Below, one piece after another: positions 1 through 13,211 of a DNA stretch of 64,000 nt. How positions within the stretch are numbered: the stretch's first letter is position 1; the number at the start of each line of letters is the position of its first letter. The stretch is from Rhizophagus irregularis. Lineage: Eukaryota; Glomeromycota; Glomeromycetes; Glomerales; Glomeraceae. The position numbers and the translations under genes were made by a program. The notes under the pieces are model-generated. The model saw only the letters and a program-made list of their open reading frames with translations, ran no database searches and was not told where the DNA came from. Location: assembly GCF_026210795.1 (NCBI RefSeq), contig NC_089443.1:3534001-3598000 (forward strand). Reading direction: 5' to 3'.

Positions 1-40
1 GTTTTTCAAGTTTGAAAATAATGTTAAAGATAATAAAATA

Positions 41-566
41 TACATCAGGAAATTTATTTAGGCGTAATTTAGTGTAATATTTCGGAGGTGGTGTAAAATT
101 TCAAAATATTACACTAAAAACGTAATATTACAAAAGTTTACGCTTTTAAATTTGAATAATTATAGTAATTTAAGAATATTTTGATATCTACTGATCCAAT
201 CAAGACGATCTATAGCTCATTGGAATCAGCTCATCAAGACGAATCGAATGGTAGTAAAATCATATCTCTACGTTCGATAGATGACTTTCTATTAATTTGA
301 AACATTATTGCATACTATAGAGCGTTCTATCAACTGTAGAAATGCGATTTTACTACCATTCGATTCGTCTTGATGAGCTGATTCCAATGAGCTATAGATC
401 GTTTTGATTGGATCAGTAGATAGCGAGATAGTCTTAAATTACTATAATTATTCAAATTTAAAAACGTAAACTTTTGTAATATTATGTTTTTAGTGTAATA
501 TTTTGAAATTTTACACCACCTCCGAAATATTACACTAAATTACGCCTAAACAAATTTCCTGATGTA
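41..566. repeat. 526-bp near-perfect hairpin element (MITE-like)
   Basis: The left arm starts TACATCAGGAAATTT and the right arm ends AAATTTCCTGATGTA. The arms stay complementary for about 200 bp each, with blocks such as GGAGGTGGTGTAAAATTT recurring inverted near 515. The centre (about 260-340) is a short unpaired loop. There is no coding capacity. If the terminal TA dinucleotides are a target duplication, the ends are CATCAGG/CCTGATG, which would suit a Tc1/mariner-type non-autonomous element. The family is inference; the inverted structure is directly visible. Confidence 0.85.
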
Positions 567-1010
567 GGAGAACTATTAAAGTTTAAAAGTTAAATAAGTA
601 ATAAAATCTAAACTAAGCATAATAAAATTTAATTAAATGTAATAAATAAAATAATTTTGATAATATATCTTATTTATCCATGAGTGGTAGACATGGATGA
701 CAACATACTAGATAATTTTATGATTAAAAGTAGTATAACAATACTTAAAGATGATTACTATATATTGAATTTGCATTTTAGTTAGTAAGTGTAATTCAAA
801 TATTTGAATATAACTAATCATAATAATTCATTTTTCTATTAATTTTTACTAGAAGTTTAAATCCTTTTCTTAAAAAACAACCCTATAAATTATTATGCCT
901 TCACTATCGTGTTTTATTGAAGAAACCATATTTTTAATATTGAATCTTATTTCGAAGTTTTAACGTAAGCACGAATAAATTCGGGCATTCACATATAACA
1001 ACTCAGAAGG
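567..1010. other. AT-rich spacer
   Basis: I see no gene, RNA or clear repeat structure in this 444-bp stretch between two inverted-repeat elements. Confidence 0.5.
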
Positions 1011-1162
1011 TTGACTTTTCGCAAATTGACCCTAAATTTCAAAAAAAATCAGGTTTTTTGCAATTATCTCAGCATCCAGTAGTCCAATTTATGTAAACAT
1101 TTTTTTGTTTTATAGCTCTCATCAAGCTCTACAAATAAAAAAAATCCACATGAATTAGATTA

Positions 1163-1587
1163 TACATGCCACCCAAATTATTTTAAGTTGCCGTAATTAT
1201 AAGTAAAATTCCCAAATTCAATTATGGCTAAGGTTGCTTGCCGAAACCTAGGGGTTTAGGCAAGATGGCGTTTCGCCAAAAAGTGAAATTTTGCTGAAAC
1301 TATATTAAAGTTATATTAAAAAACTGGTAAAACTTTAGAGAAAGGCGAAACTGCTGAAACTTATTATAAATGCTGAAACTGCCAAAACTCTGCCGAAATT
1401 ATAATAAATCTATAGTAAAATTTTGACAAAACTAATCGTAGGATTTTGAAGAGATTTAGACAAGCAACTTTAATTATGGCATCCCAAATTATTTTGGCAC
1501 TTTACATAGTAAATTATATATAAATTGAATGAATTACAGCATCCAAATTATAATTATGGCATTCCAAAATAATTTGGGCAGCATGTA
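1163..1587. repeat. Middle element of the nest, TACATGC...GCATGTA family
   Basis: The ends are TACATGCCACCCAAATTATT and an inverted CCAAAATAATTTGGGCAGCATGTA. A second copy of the family lies at 47534-47706, only 173 bp long and without the 244-bp insertion seen here. That comparison defines the nested insertion precisely. The element is a short palindromic MITE with no coding capacity. Confidence 0.85.
1229..1472. mobile_element. Inner 244-bp hAT-like non-autonomous element
   Basis: The insert begins TAAGGTTGCTTG and ends CAAGCAACTTTA (12-bp terminal inverted repeat, one mismatch). It is flanked by a direct duplication ATTATGGC at 1221-1228 and 1473-1480. The empty-site copy at 47.6 kb carries one copy of the target. 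An 8-bp target duplication is typical of the hAT superfamily. Contains GCTGAAACT-type internal repeats and no ORF. Confidence 0.8.
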
Positions 1588-1676
1588 TTAATCGGATTAC
1601 TGGATGCTGAGATAATCGCAAAAAACTGAAAATAAAAAAAAAAGCAAATTGGGTTTTTTTTTTGGCAAAAAGTCAG

Positions 1677-3441
1677 TTATGACCTATATAAGAGATGTCT
1701 GAAGTTCTACTTGAACCATTATTTTTAAATATTGTAAAGTGGCTTTTATTACTTCAAATAATTGAATTCCATTTCCTAACAGACAGTCTTTTTTTTTAAT
1801 ACATTAGTTTAAACGATTTTTTCTTTATTTATTATTAAGAAGAGGTTTGCATGCTAAAACACAGAAAAAATATTAAACTTATACAATTTCTTCTTATAGT
1901 TCTAGTAGAAACTTGCATTTCAGTTTTCTTTTGAAATTTATTCTTTATTTATTGAGCTAATTGATAACTATTAATTTTAACAATTTTTTTAGTATTTTTT
2001 GGTGTTCATAATTTAAAAGTCTTAAATATCCATTTTGTAACTGAGTTTTAAGACTTTTTCCTTCACAAAGTTTGAATAGTTTAGAGAATTATTGTCTTAA
2101 AAAAGCTAAGTATTTTAATAGTAAATGCTTTTAAAGTATTATTACCTTTAAATAAGCCTAATAATTTGGTTATATTTAACTTTAGATAAATTAAATATAG
2201 CATAAAGTGGTACAAAGTTCTATTTTATCAATCCCATTTGAAATTTATTTATAAATAAAGTAATAGAATATAAGTTATTATATGTTAAAATTTTAAACAA
2301 AATTATTATATACATACAGTTATAAGAATTAAGCTAAAATATGAAATCCACTACTTTTTTTTAGGTAGTATATAAACTGATTTTGTATATCCAGTTCAAA
2401 AATAAGAAATAGCGTCTGTATTCTGTTTTCTGTATCACTTTTATACTCCACCTTAGGTTAAGTAATACTAACAAATTTTCTACCCACATGACTTAAAGAT
2501 ATTCATCACTGGCATCACATTTCACTGTTTATATTTCGCCACCCAAAATTATTTTTCACATCCCTTAAATGTCACTGGTCACGTGGAGTAGAATTTTAGT
2601 TATAAAAGATTGTGTTACAACGGTAAATCGGCTTTAGACGACCCCTCAAAAATGGCAGTAAATTTGTTGTGCACCTATGTTTTGGTTGAAAATATCAAAT
2701 TTTTCTAACCAAGAAAATAAACAGAGTGAATAAAATACCAAAGGTTTTATGTAAAGAATTGAATCTAAAAATTCAATTGCAACTAAAAGACAAAGAATTA
2801 TATTAATAATTTCCATCTTTAACACAAGAAATAAGTCCATAAAGAGAGCATACATTCACTTATACGGTTTTGATTGTGTAACAGCAGGTTCACCACATAT
2901 AACATTATACCAGTACTGTATAAATGATTACTTATGCATTGGTGTGACAATTAGACCTAGTGAATCAATAATGATATATTGCGTATAAATGATACCAAGA
3001 TGTTTCGTTGATTAATTGATTAAAAAAAACCCAGAAACGTTTATAGTTTACAAGTTTTGTTTGTACGCACATTTAAAGGAAATGTTACACCGTCTTAATT
3101 AAGGATTTCAAAACAAATAAATTACAAATACGGTACTTGTTTTGTGATGACAATAATAGAGAGACACGAAACAAAAAAAAACACGAAGTCATTTTTTTGT
3201 TCATATTTTATACATTTTTACAGAATTTATTGTTTATGATGTTTCTATTATTTCATTATATTAACTAACCATTATTATATTTATTACTTACCTATAAACA
3301 CATTATAAGCTGAGATTTTTTTACAGCTTAAAAATTCCTATCATGTAATTATAGTTATGACAATGTCTATCGAATTATTGTATTATTTACAATTTTGATT
3401 GTCCGAATTTATCTACAAAGTCCAAAATGGATATCGTTTCT
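1677..3441. other. Gene-free AT-rich interval
   Basis: No convincing coding sequence or RNA gene. A 69-codon frame at 2646-2855 (-) is hydrophobic low-complexity and looks like chance. The interval lies downstream of the CDK gene and may include its 3' UTR. Confidence 0.5.
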
Positions 3442-4956
<1,515 letters not shown>

Positions 4957-7886
4957 TTTGACAGGGTTATACATAAGAAAAGTTGGTATCGTAAGTGAGT
5001 AAAGTGAAAGGAGGATAAAGGGAAGGACAAATGAAATGAAGATTATGTAAATCTAATTCATCGCTTATTCGCTTATGAAGGTTCGAGACGTAGAAACCCA
5101 ATTTGGAATGATTACACGCGAAATTATGTATAGAATCTATAAAGACCTTCACTGATCATATTTCTCATATTAAAATAATAGATCACATATTCTATGACGG
5201 TAATTAAATTTATAATCCAAGATTTATAATAATAAGATAAATTAATAGATTATCAATAAAATTTGTTCATTACGATTCTCCGAAGTTTAATCACGTGACA
5301 AATCCCAATAATGTTCATTGGTCCGAAGACGGCCGTTCTTTTAATTTTTTTTTTTTTTGACAGCAATCTATAAATTAGAGATTTACTTTAATTAACTCCA
5401 GCCGGTTAAAAACAGGTTTAAATAGCCCGCACAATTGTTTGATATATTTATGCATGTAAAAAAAAAAAATTTCAACCCCACATTTGGCCATCTCTAAAAT
5501 GTACTGTATACCTTTTTCTGTTTTTCTCGGAATAAAAAAAGCATGAGGAATACTTCTATAAAATATCATACACAAAGTAAATATTCTCCAAGTAGCTAAA
5601 AACCGCTTTTTCAAGATTAAACTGGTTTACGGAAATTTTAAATTTGGAAATCGTCTATCATTAGGTAATAATTTGCCGAATATATTCTTTTTCACTTTCG
5701 TAGCTTCTCATATGTAAATACCTGGAAATAAAATATCTATATTCAAAATCTTCACTCCTCAGTAATAATGATAAGTATTACATCTTTTACAATACGTTAT
5801 TCTTTAAAATTAAACTCCTATAGTTCTGCTGTACTATCTGCGTTATAAAAAAAATATATTTCTTATTACAGTAATACGAAAGCATCTTTTCTTACATTAC
5901 CTATTACTAAATTGTCTTTTTACCCAACTTCTTCAAACTTTATTCGTAATAGTCCGCAGGAACAAAGAACTTAAACAAAGAAAAGTCATACTCACGAAAA
6001 TGTATCGTTCTTGACCTGTGCGACGGTCTGACTTGACCCGCATAATATATTTTACAATAAGGGGGATCAGGATGATGCTACTGGGAGGGTCAGGTCCGAT
6101 ACTTTTGCCACACGCACGCGCACACACAAGTTACAACGTGTTTTTATTTCCACTTGTAATTTCCGAAGGATGCGCCTACATCTTTTTTTTTTAAAGGGTA
6201 ATGAAAATAAAGCCATTGTAAGTTACTAGTATATAACACACGTGATTTGTTAGTTTGGCCCGAATTATAGCAAAGTTAGTAAATACGGTATACAGTATAT
6301 ATAGTTTGCTAAAAATATATTTAATGATTATATAATATAAAGGAATTTATAAAGTTTCAACCTATATAAAAATAGTATTAAGTTTTTTTTTTTGAAAAAA
6401 AAAAATTCATATAAAAAATTTATTATTATACTACTAGTACTTATTGCTATTTTTAATTGTTATGTGATTTTTGTATTAAAAATGTGAGTCATCTTCTTAT
6501 ATATATATATATATATTTTTAAGATTTAAGATTAAATATATATATATATATATTATGCAATTATATTAATATTTTACAAATTAAATAATTTTTTCTTTCT
6601 TATTAAAATTGAATTATTGAATGGTAAGATAATTGCAAAAAACTCTTTCAATAAATAAATGATTATTATATATAATTTTTTTAAAAAAATGTAATATTAC
6701 CAATAAGATATATAGTGTCACCTGATTTATAGGATTTCCATTCCTAATCAGGTGACGTTTTTTCATAAAATTCTAAGGAAATATTTTTTTATTATAATTA
6801 TGGACAGAAAAATATTAAAAATACTATAAATAAAAAATTATTAAAAAATGACTATTTTTAGTAACTTAAATTTACTTTAGTATAATAATTTAATTAGGTA
6901 ATATAATTTTAAAATATATCAAAAATTTTAATATTTATTTTCAATTATTATTATTTTCAACTATTTTTTTAATAAATCTGCTTTTAATTAATAGTTTATT
7001 AATTTTAAAGATATTTATTTATTAGCATTTTAGCGTTGTGCAATTCCAGAAGGTATTGGAAAAAAATGGATAACTAACAGTGTTAGCAGAACTTCAAACA
7101 GATAAATTTGTACAAGGGAGTTATTGTTTCAAATTCCTCTTCGCTTTAAAAGCATTTCAAAAGAAATGTTATAGTGCATGTCATGACATTAGGCTAGTTC
7201 GATTAATTTGGTATAAAATTTTTCTAATTATATGCCGGTTAACCCTGTATCATATTTATCGTATTGTAGTCGATTGATTATTTAGAAGTTTCTAATTCTT
7301 ACTATATAAAAAAAATTTCCAAATTGTAAAAAATAACGTAAATATAACCTTTAACAAGTATGTTTAAACCGAACTTTCCTTTTACCTTTACCGTTAAAGT
7401 AAATAATAGTTAGGTGGTTTGAAAAATTTTTGTAGTTAAACTTTGTATAATAAAAATAGTAAGGAGGTAATGTTTGTAACAATAACTTGGTTAGTTATAT
7501 TAGTGTTTTGTTTGTTTTGCACAACCGATTATTTCTTCTATATGTTTTTTCTATCGATATTTATTTATTTTTAATAAACTCTTTTACTTATTTGAGGAAT
7601 AAGAAGCTAATATATTTTCCCTGTTATTTTATTTATTTTACATATTATTTGGACAACCTTACTTTTTTTCCGAATCTGTTTGACCATTTGTTTCCGAATG
7701 TCAGATACAAAAAATTATTAAGCTTGCAAACACCAGTTTGTAAAATATAGCACAAAAATATCAGAAAAATTTTAACTTTCCTAACGATCAAAAAAAAAAA
7801 AAAAATTTTATTTAAATAATGAGACTTGCTATTTTACGGATCATGACGCTGAAAAAATTACAATAGCCAAACCAGAAGGAATAACA
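4957..7886. other. Divergent intergenic region between CDK and RING genes
   Basis: Presumed head-to-head upstream regions of the two genes. It holds (AT)n runs at about 6498-6552, a short hairpin at about 6718-6757 (GTCACCTGATT ... AATCAGGTGAC) and many homopolymers. Short frames at 5375-5614, 5933-6127, 7080-7277 and 7487-7750 show no family resemblance and were not called. Confidence 0.5.
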
Positions 7887-9941
7887 ATGAAGGGTCAAAT
7901 AATAGTATTTCTTTTATTCTTTTCTTATTACTATTATTGTTAAATTCACCGGTAACTTCTGCGGGAATTGGATCTGTATCGGGACCAAGTATTCAATTAG
8001 ATGTAGTAGAATATGTTATAGGTGTAGAAAGGAGAGCCAAACTTGCTGAAGATAGTCCTACACAGGAATATGAACGAGTTAATTTATTGGAAAATAGTGT
8101 ACCTCCGACAAAAGACGGGACTCAGGTAAATGTTAAATCAATAAATATATCAAAAATTACTTTTTTTAATATATTTTGGATTTTCTTCTATTCCAGGGAA
8201 TTTTATTTGAATTGTTTCAAAATTGTGATGATATGAATATAACAATGATACCAAATGATGTAGTCAAAGAAATTCCTTCAAGAATGGCACTAATAACAAA
8301 TCCAAATTGTCCATTAATATCGCTTAATTCAGCACTTCAACAAAAAGTCACAGGAGCTATTATTATAGCAAATACATCAGTTATATCAGATCAGCCTTCA
8401 CCGCCAAATATTCCTCCAAATACATTTAATTTTCCCATATATTATGTAGTTAACGCTGCAAATGGTCAAGAAATAAAAAAATTCTTACTGGATAATATTT
8501 ATTTAAAAAACGTTACAGATCAAAATGGAAATAAAGAATTATTAAAATATCGGGTTAGAGCTCTTTTATTACCTCAAACTTCTTTCTTTCCTGGAGTTTG
8601 GGAATTCACATTGATTATCGTCGTTGTTTTACTAGCAGTATCATTTATAACGTCTGGTAAAGTTTTCGAGCAAGTAAATTTTTTAACACTTGATACATTA
8701 ACTTAATTAACTTACAAATTTTCTTTTGTCACTTTATAGTTGCTATGCATTGTCACCTTTATCGACTACGTCGTCAAAGAGGGAGAGAAAATAATGCTAG
8801 ACCATTTGCCTACCATATGAAAATAACAATAGATGATGATATATTGGCAACTTTTCCAATTAGGACTTACAAAGAATCTACAACAAAAAATAATGAAATT
8901 GTAGAAAATCAATCAAGTGAAGAGAATAAAGATACGCAAAACCAAGATGATGTCACGAAAAACGAAAATGGTGATGTGAAACCACGAGACTCATCAGCAA
9001 CTGCTCCACTTGCATCTGAAATTGATAACAAAGAAAAAACTGACACAAATGACAAATTTGATCAAAAGAACACTGTAGCAATTAACTTACCAAATAATGC
9101 GTCGGTTGATACACCACCACCTTCTATTTCTTCGATTCTTAATCGTAAAGTATCAATTAAAGCAGACTACCCAACCGCTTTAAGTCGTCATGTGTCTGTG
9201 AAATCTCAACGTGCTGCTCTGAGTCGTCATGTATCTGTTCGTTCAGCTCGTTCAACAAAGTCTACGCGTTCAGAAAATGCAATATCAGCAGCAACAGCTC
9301 TTTGTGAGGGGTCTGGTGTTAATGTTGATGATTATGATTCACAAATACATTATAATACAATGTGTGCTATATGCTTGGATGAATTCGAAAATGGCGATCA
9401 ACTTCGAGCTTTACCTTGTGGGCATGAATTTCATTCTGAATGCATTGGTAATCTCTTTTATATATATATGTTTTTTTTAGTCATTTCGTAATATAGTGAA
9501 TGAATTCTAATTTTATTAAATTTAGATCCATGGCTTACGCAAAAATCATCACTTTGTCCGCTATGTAAATTTGATTGTATACCGGAAAGCAGTAAATTGC
9601 AATATGATTCTGAGACAGTTTCATTGAATACATCTACTGAAAATAATAGAAATTTCATAGTAGCGGCACTTTTAGCTTGGTGGCCTATTGCATTTATTCG
9701 TGCAAGGTTTATAAGGTTGAGAGATTATCGAAGATCGAGTAATGCAATTGCTGATGATTTTAATACTACAAATCATCAACCGTTTACACCGCCACAAATT
9801 TCAGAACCAGAAATTGCTAGAACGGCATCATCGTCTAGAAGAATTGAGATAGTTACTCCCAGAATGAATAGATATGGCAGCGAAGAAGTTTTAAGAGAAC
9901 TTGCCATGCAATCTGGTTTATCTGGTTTAAATACTAGATAA
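7887..9941 (+). CDS. PA-TM-RING-type E3 ubiquitin ligase (start unresolved)
   Basis: Membrane-bound RING-H2 ubiquitin ligase of the RNF13/GRAIL architecture, expected in endomembranes. Exons: up to 8125, 8197-8656, 8740-9447, 9526-9941; phases close from exon 1 onward. Order of parts: hydrophobic leader (ILFLLLLLLNSP), lumenal protease-associated-like region with the segment NPNCPLISLNSA, a transmembrane helix completed across the 8656/8740 splice, a long Ser/Asn-rich cytosolic linker with a repeated ALSRHVSV motif, then RING-H2 CAICLDEF ... CGHEFHSEC ... CPLC also completed across an intron. After the RING come a second hydrophobic patch (ALLAWWPIAF) and an Arg-rich tail. The 5' end is unsolved: the ATG at 7887 runs out of frame into TAA at 7941, while the leader frame has no ATG after a TGA at 7850. 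An upstream exon or a 1-nt error are both possible. Confidence 0.85.
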
Positions 9942-10723
9942 AAAAATTAAACAATATTTATTTATTTTTGGATTTTTATTGTGGTAAATAACTTTGTTTG
10001 TAAATTTTGTAAAAAAGTAATAACGTTACTGTAATGAATAATTATAAGAAACTTTATTAGTTATATTGTACTTATATATTTTTTTATAATACAGAAAAAA
10101 TCAATATTTAATTAAATATTTCAAATTTGATCCAAAGAACAATTAACAATTAGAAAAAAAAATTATTTTTAATTTTATCACACGATCGATAAAAACTTAT
10201 CATATATAATTATATAATTTAGAAGGTATATAATGTGTACATGATGTCAATTATATATTTAATAGTAATTTATAATTAATGGAATAAAATTGCACGATAT
10301 TTAAAAATATTGGGTATATGTCACATGATCTATATAATCCCATAATTCAATAAAAAAAGATAATAATAAACTTATTAAAGTTACACACGATTCTCTACTT
10401 CATTCAGTAGGAAACTTTACCTGTTTGTAGCATAGCTACAACATGTATTTTTTCCATAATGATGAAATACGGGATAAAATTTTTCTGATGAATATGATTA
10501 AGGAAAAATCCTGGCATCGTGATTGCCGTTTCTGAAAATATCTGAATGAAGTTAATTATTCTTTTTATGTTTTTTGCAAAGCTTATATCATATTGAAGTT
10601 ACGCAAGTTATCAAACAGTAAAATATAATGGTACTTGATCATTATTATCTAGCACAATTTTTCAGTAAGATTGCTTTATATATTGTATAAATATAATATC
10701 AAATGTTATTTTATTATTATGTT
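9942..10723. other. Tail-to-tail intergenic region
   Basis: The 3' flanks of the convergent RING and tRNase Z genes. AT-rich; no further feature seen. Confidence 0.5.
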
Positions 10724-12055
10724 TTAATTTACACTTTTTCTTACAGGAATTTGTATCGTCATACCATCATAAGTACAAATTACTTGATCATTGCCATTGC
10801 CAAAAGATTCAATAGCGGCTTGTTTGATTTCATTCATAATATTTTCATTGTCACTTCTGTATCGATGACTAAAATGATTTAAAAGTAATTTTTGTGCATT
10901 AATTTTAGCAGCAAACTTACCTGCCATTTTAGATGTAGAATGACCTCTAATTAAGAAAAGAAAAATATTTAAGAATTAAAAATAACAAGATTTATGAATA
11001 ATATAACATCACTTACTTTTCAATTGAAAGTTTTTCTACTTGTTCGTAAGTTGTTCCTTCAGAATCATCAGAAGTTAATGAATTAGTAGCTTCGTGAACT
11101 AACACGTCAGCATCCATAGCTAGTTTAAAAAAAAAAATAATGTAAAAGTACCTAAAATCAAATATTAACCAAAAGTTTTTATTTCATAAACTACCTAAAT
11201 GAATTATTCCGGAAGGATCAAAAGTATCACCCAAAATAATGATTTTACGTCCGGGTCGTTGTTGAGGAGGTTCTATAATAGTTCCGTCTGGCATATTTAG
11301 GCTTTGATTTTGTTGTAATTTCTTTAATAACTCCATAGGATTTTTTAATTCCAAAGCATCTTTATTTCTCATTAAAATAGGTTTAACTAATTCAATATCA
11401 ATATTTCCCGAAATTGGTTTTTCGTCAATAACATAACCTAGAGAAGGAATTGAATGTTCAATTGGTGCCGCTGAAACGATATAATCCCCCTCATCAATAA
11501 CTTTCCACGATTTATTATTATTTTTGTCGATGGTCATATGGATGTTTTTTCCTGATTGTTCACTTGATTCAAAGAGTTTTCCAGAATCAATCGGATCATC
11601 AGGAAAAAGTAATTCATGAACAACACAATTACGATTAAGATGTGAACGTGTTAACGATAAAGAACTACGAACAAAATTTCGCAATCCAGACGGTCCATAA
11701 ATCTCGATTGGTGGTCTCGCAGGATCCTCGCTTAAATTATTCGTTAAAGTACACAATAGTGGTGGTAATCCAAACACATGATCCTATCGATTAAAAAGCA
11801 ATTCATTGATATTTTTCTTCTAGAAGTTATTTACAAATGTAACTTACTTACACCATGCATATGAGTAATAAAAATTTTGTCAATTTTTCCCCACTTAATA
11901 TTCTTAAATTTATTTAATTGATGTTGAGTCGCTTCTCCAACGTCGAATAACCAAGATGTTCCATCAATTATCACTGCTAATGATGATGTATTACGAGTTA
12001 ATGATGGTTGCGCTGAACTTGTACCAAGAAATTGTATTGATAATGATTTTGGCAT
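10724..12055 (-). CDS. tRNase Z, short (ELAC1-like) form
   Basis: Metallo-beta-lactamase-fold endonuclease that removes 3' trailers from pre-tRNA. Exons (minus): 12055-11852, 11783-11195, 11119-11017, 10946-10724, closing to 372 aa, close to the short ELAC1 form rather than the long ELAC2 form of about 800 aa. Visible motifs: N-terminal FLGTSSAQPS, the zinc site HMHGDH formed across the first intron (residues 65-70), LGDT at the end of exon 2, ADVLVHEAT, and the GHST motif near residue 300 formed across the last intron. I start at ATG 12055 (MPKSLSIQFLGT), which matches family N-termini; the in-frame triplets upstream offer only GTG. It shares its upstream region with PTH2. The short form lacks an obvious mitochondrial presequence. 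Confidence 0.92.
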
Positions 12056-12182
12056 TTCGTCGGTAAAAAAGGAAGAAATATTCACCTGACCATGTGAATT
12101 TGACGAGTAAATTTTCCACCCTCATGTGATTTATATAAGTCACTAGTGATTTTTTTTCTCCATGTAAAAATTTTTTTTTCTA
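12056..12182. promoter_or_regulatory. 127-bp bidirectional promoter, tRNase Z / PTH2
   Basis: The two start codons are head to head with only 127 bp between them, so both transcription start regions must lie here or overlap the coding ends. The interval contains T-runs and a CACATGG/CATGTGA pair near 12089-12130. No specific factor site can be named. Confidence 0.6.
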
Positions 12183-13154
12183 ATGGAAAGACCTTATACT
12201 TTACTTGCTGTGGCAAGTGTAAGTCTTTTAATAGGGTTTTTTTTTGGAAAAATACTAGGAAATTCATCCAAAACTTCGGTAAAATACAATTTTTTTCATA
12301 AGCCAATTTGTTAAGATAATTCTAATTTATTTATAGTATGATTTAGTTGATAGCTCCGATGAAGACGACTCGAGAAACATAACGTCATTGAAACAGATAA
12401 ATCCAAATCATTTTGATGAATTCAAATTAGTAACTATTTTATACATATAAACTTCATAGTTCTTTTTCTTTTACTTTAATATTTAATATTTACAAATTGA
12501 TTTAATATAGGTATTGTTAGTTCGAAGTGATCTGGGGATGACAAAAGGAAAGATAGCTGCACAAGTAAATTTGACATTTTTATTTTCTTAAGTTCATTAT
12601 CCATTTTTTGTAATTCCTTATTAATTAATAAGGAATTCGTATTAATTAAAATAGTGTTCTCATGCAACATTAGCATGTTATAAAACTTTACAAAAAACGA
12701 ATCCTCAGGTAAATAAATATATTTTAATTCCCATATTTATTGCCGATACTCATTTTTCGTTATTTTTTTATAGTTAATAAGGGCATGGGAAAATTCAGGA
12801 CAGCCTAAAATTACACTAAAAGTTAACAATTATGATGAATTGTAAGTGATATGTATAATAAGAATATTTTATAAATTACTATTAATTTTGATGAATGAAT
12901 GTATTTATAGATTGTCACTTGAAAAAAGAGCAATAGAATCCGGATTATGTGCGAGAATAATTCAAGATGCTGGACACACGCAAGTTGCTCCCGGATCTGC
13001 TACTGTACTTGGTATTGGTCCAGGTAATAATAATAGTATTAAAGACATCCATATTGGAAGAAATAATCTAATTTTTTTTTATTATTGTTTGTTTTTTCAT
13101 TTAGGTCCTGTAGCAATAATCGATAAAGTTACAGGCCATTTGAAATTATATTAA
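12183..13154 (+). CDS. Peptidyl-tRNA hydrolase 2 (PTH2 family)
   Basis: Releases peptides from stalled peptidyl-tRNA so that the tRNA can be recycled. Seven exons: 12183-12278, 12337-12429, 12511-12564, 12655-12708, 12774-12841, 12911-13023, 13105-13154; all phases close to 175 aa, the family's usual eukaryotic length. The N-terminal exon encodes a hydrophobic anchor ([19 protein letters not shown]) and exon 2 an acidic linker (DSSDEDDS). This is the layout of outer-mitochondrial-membrane PTRH2. The catalytic domain shows [56 protein letters not shown] and the terminal GHLKLY. Two exons are only 54 bp. The gene ends 57 bp from the end of the convergent transporter gene. Confidence 0.95.
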
Positions 13155-13211
13155 ATCTATGATATATTGAATAATTAATATAATTAATGTAATACAAATA
13201 ATAATACTATT

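Larger units (their letters stand above)
1011..1676. repeat. Outer inverted-repeat element of a three-level nest
   Basis: The left arm near 1011-1095 (TTGACTTTTCGCAAATTGAC, then TTATCTCAGCATCCAGTA) recurs inverted at about 1593-1676 (TACTGGATGCTGAGATAA, then a degenerate AAAAAGTCA end). The arms are imperfect. Another element occupies the interior. No coding potential. Confidence 0.65.

Noticed and set aside
2646-2855. 69-codon minus frame
   Set aside because: Hydrophobic low-complexity composition, no family resemblance, no splice context.
5933-6127. 64-codon minus frame starting in an AC-rich repeat
   Set aside because: Starts in a CACACGCACGCG microsatellite and shows no conserved motif; likely CDK upstream DNA.
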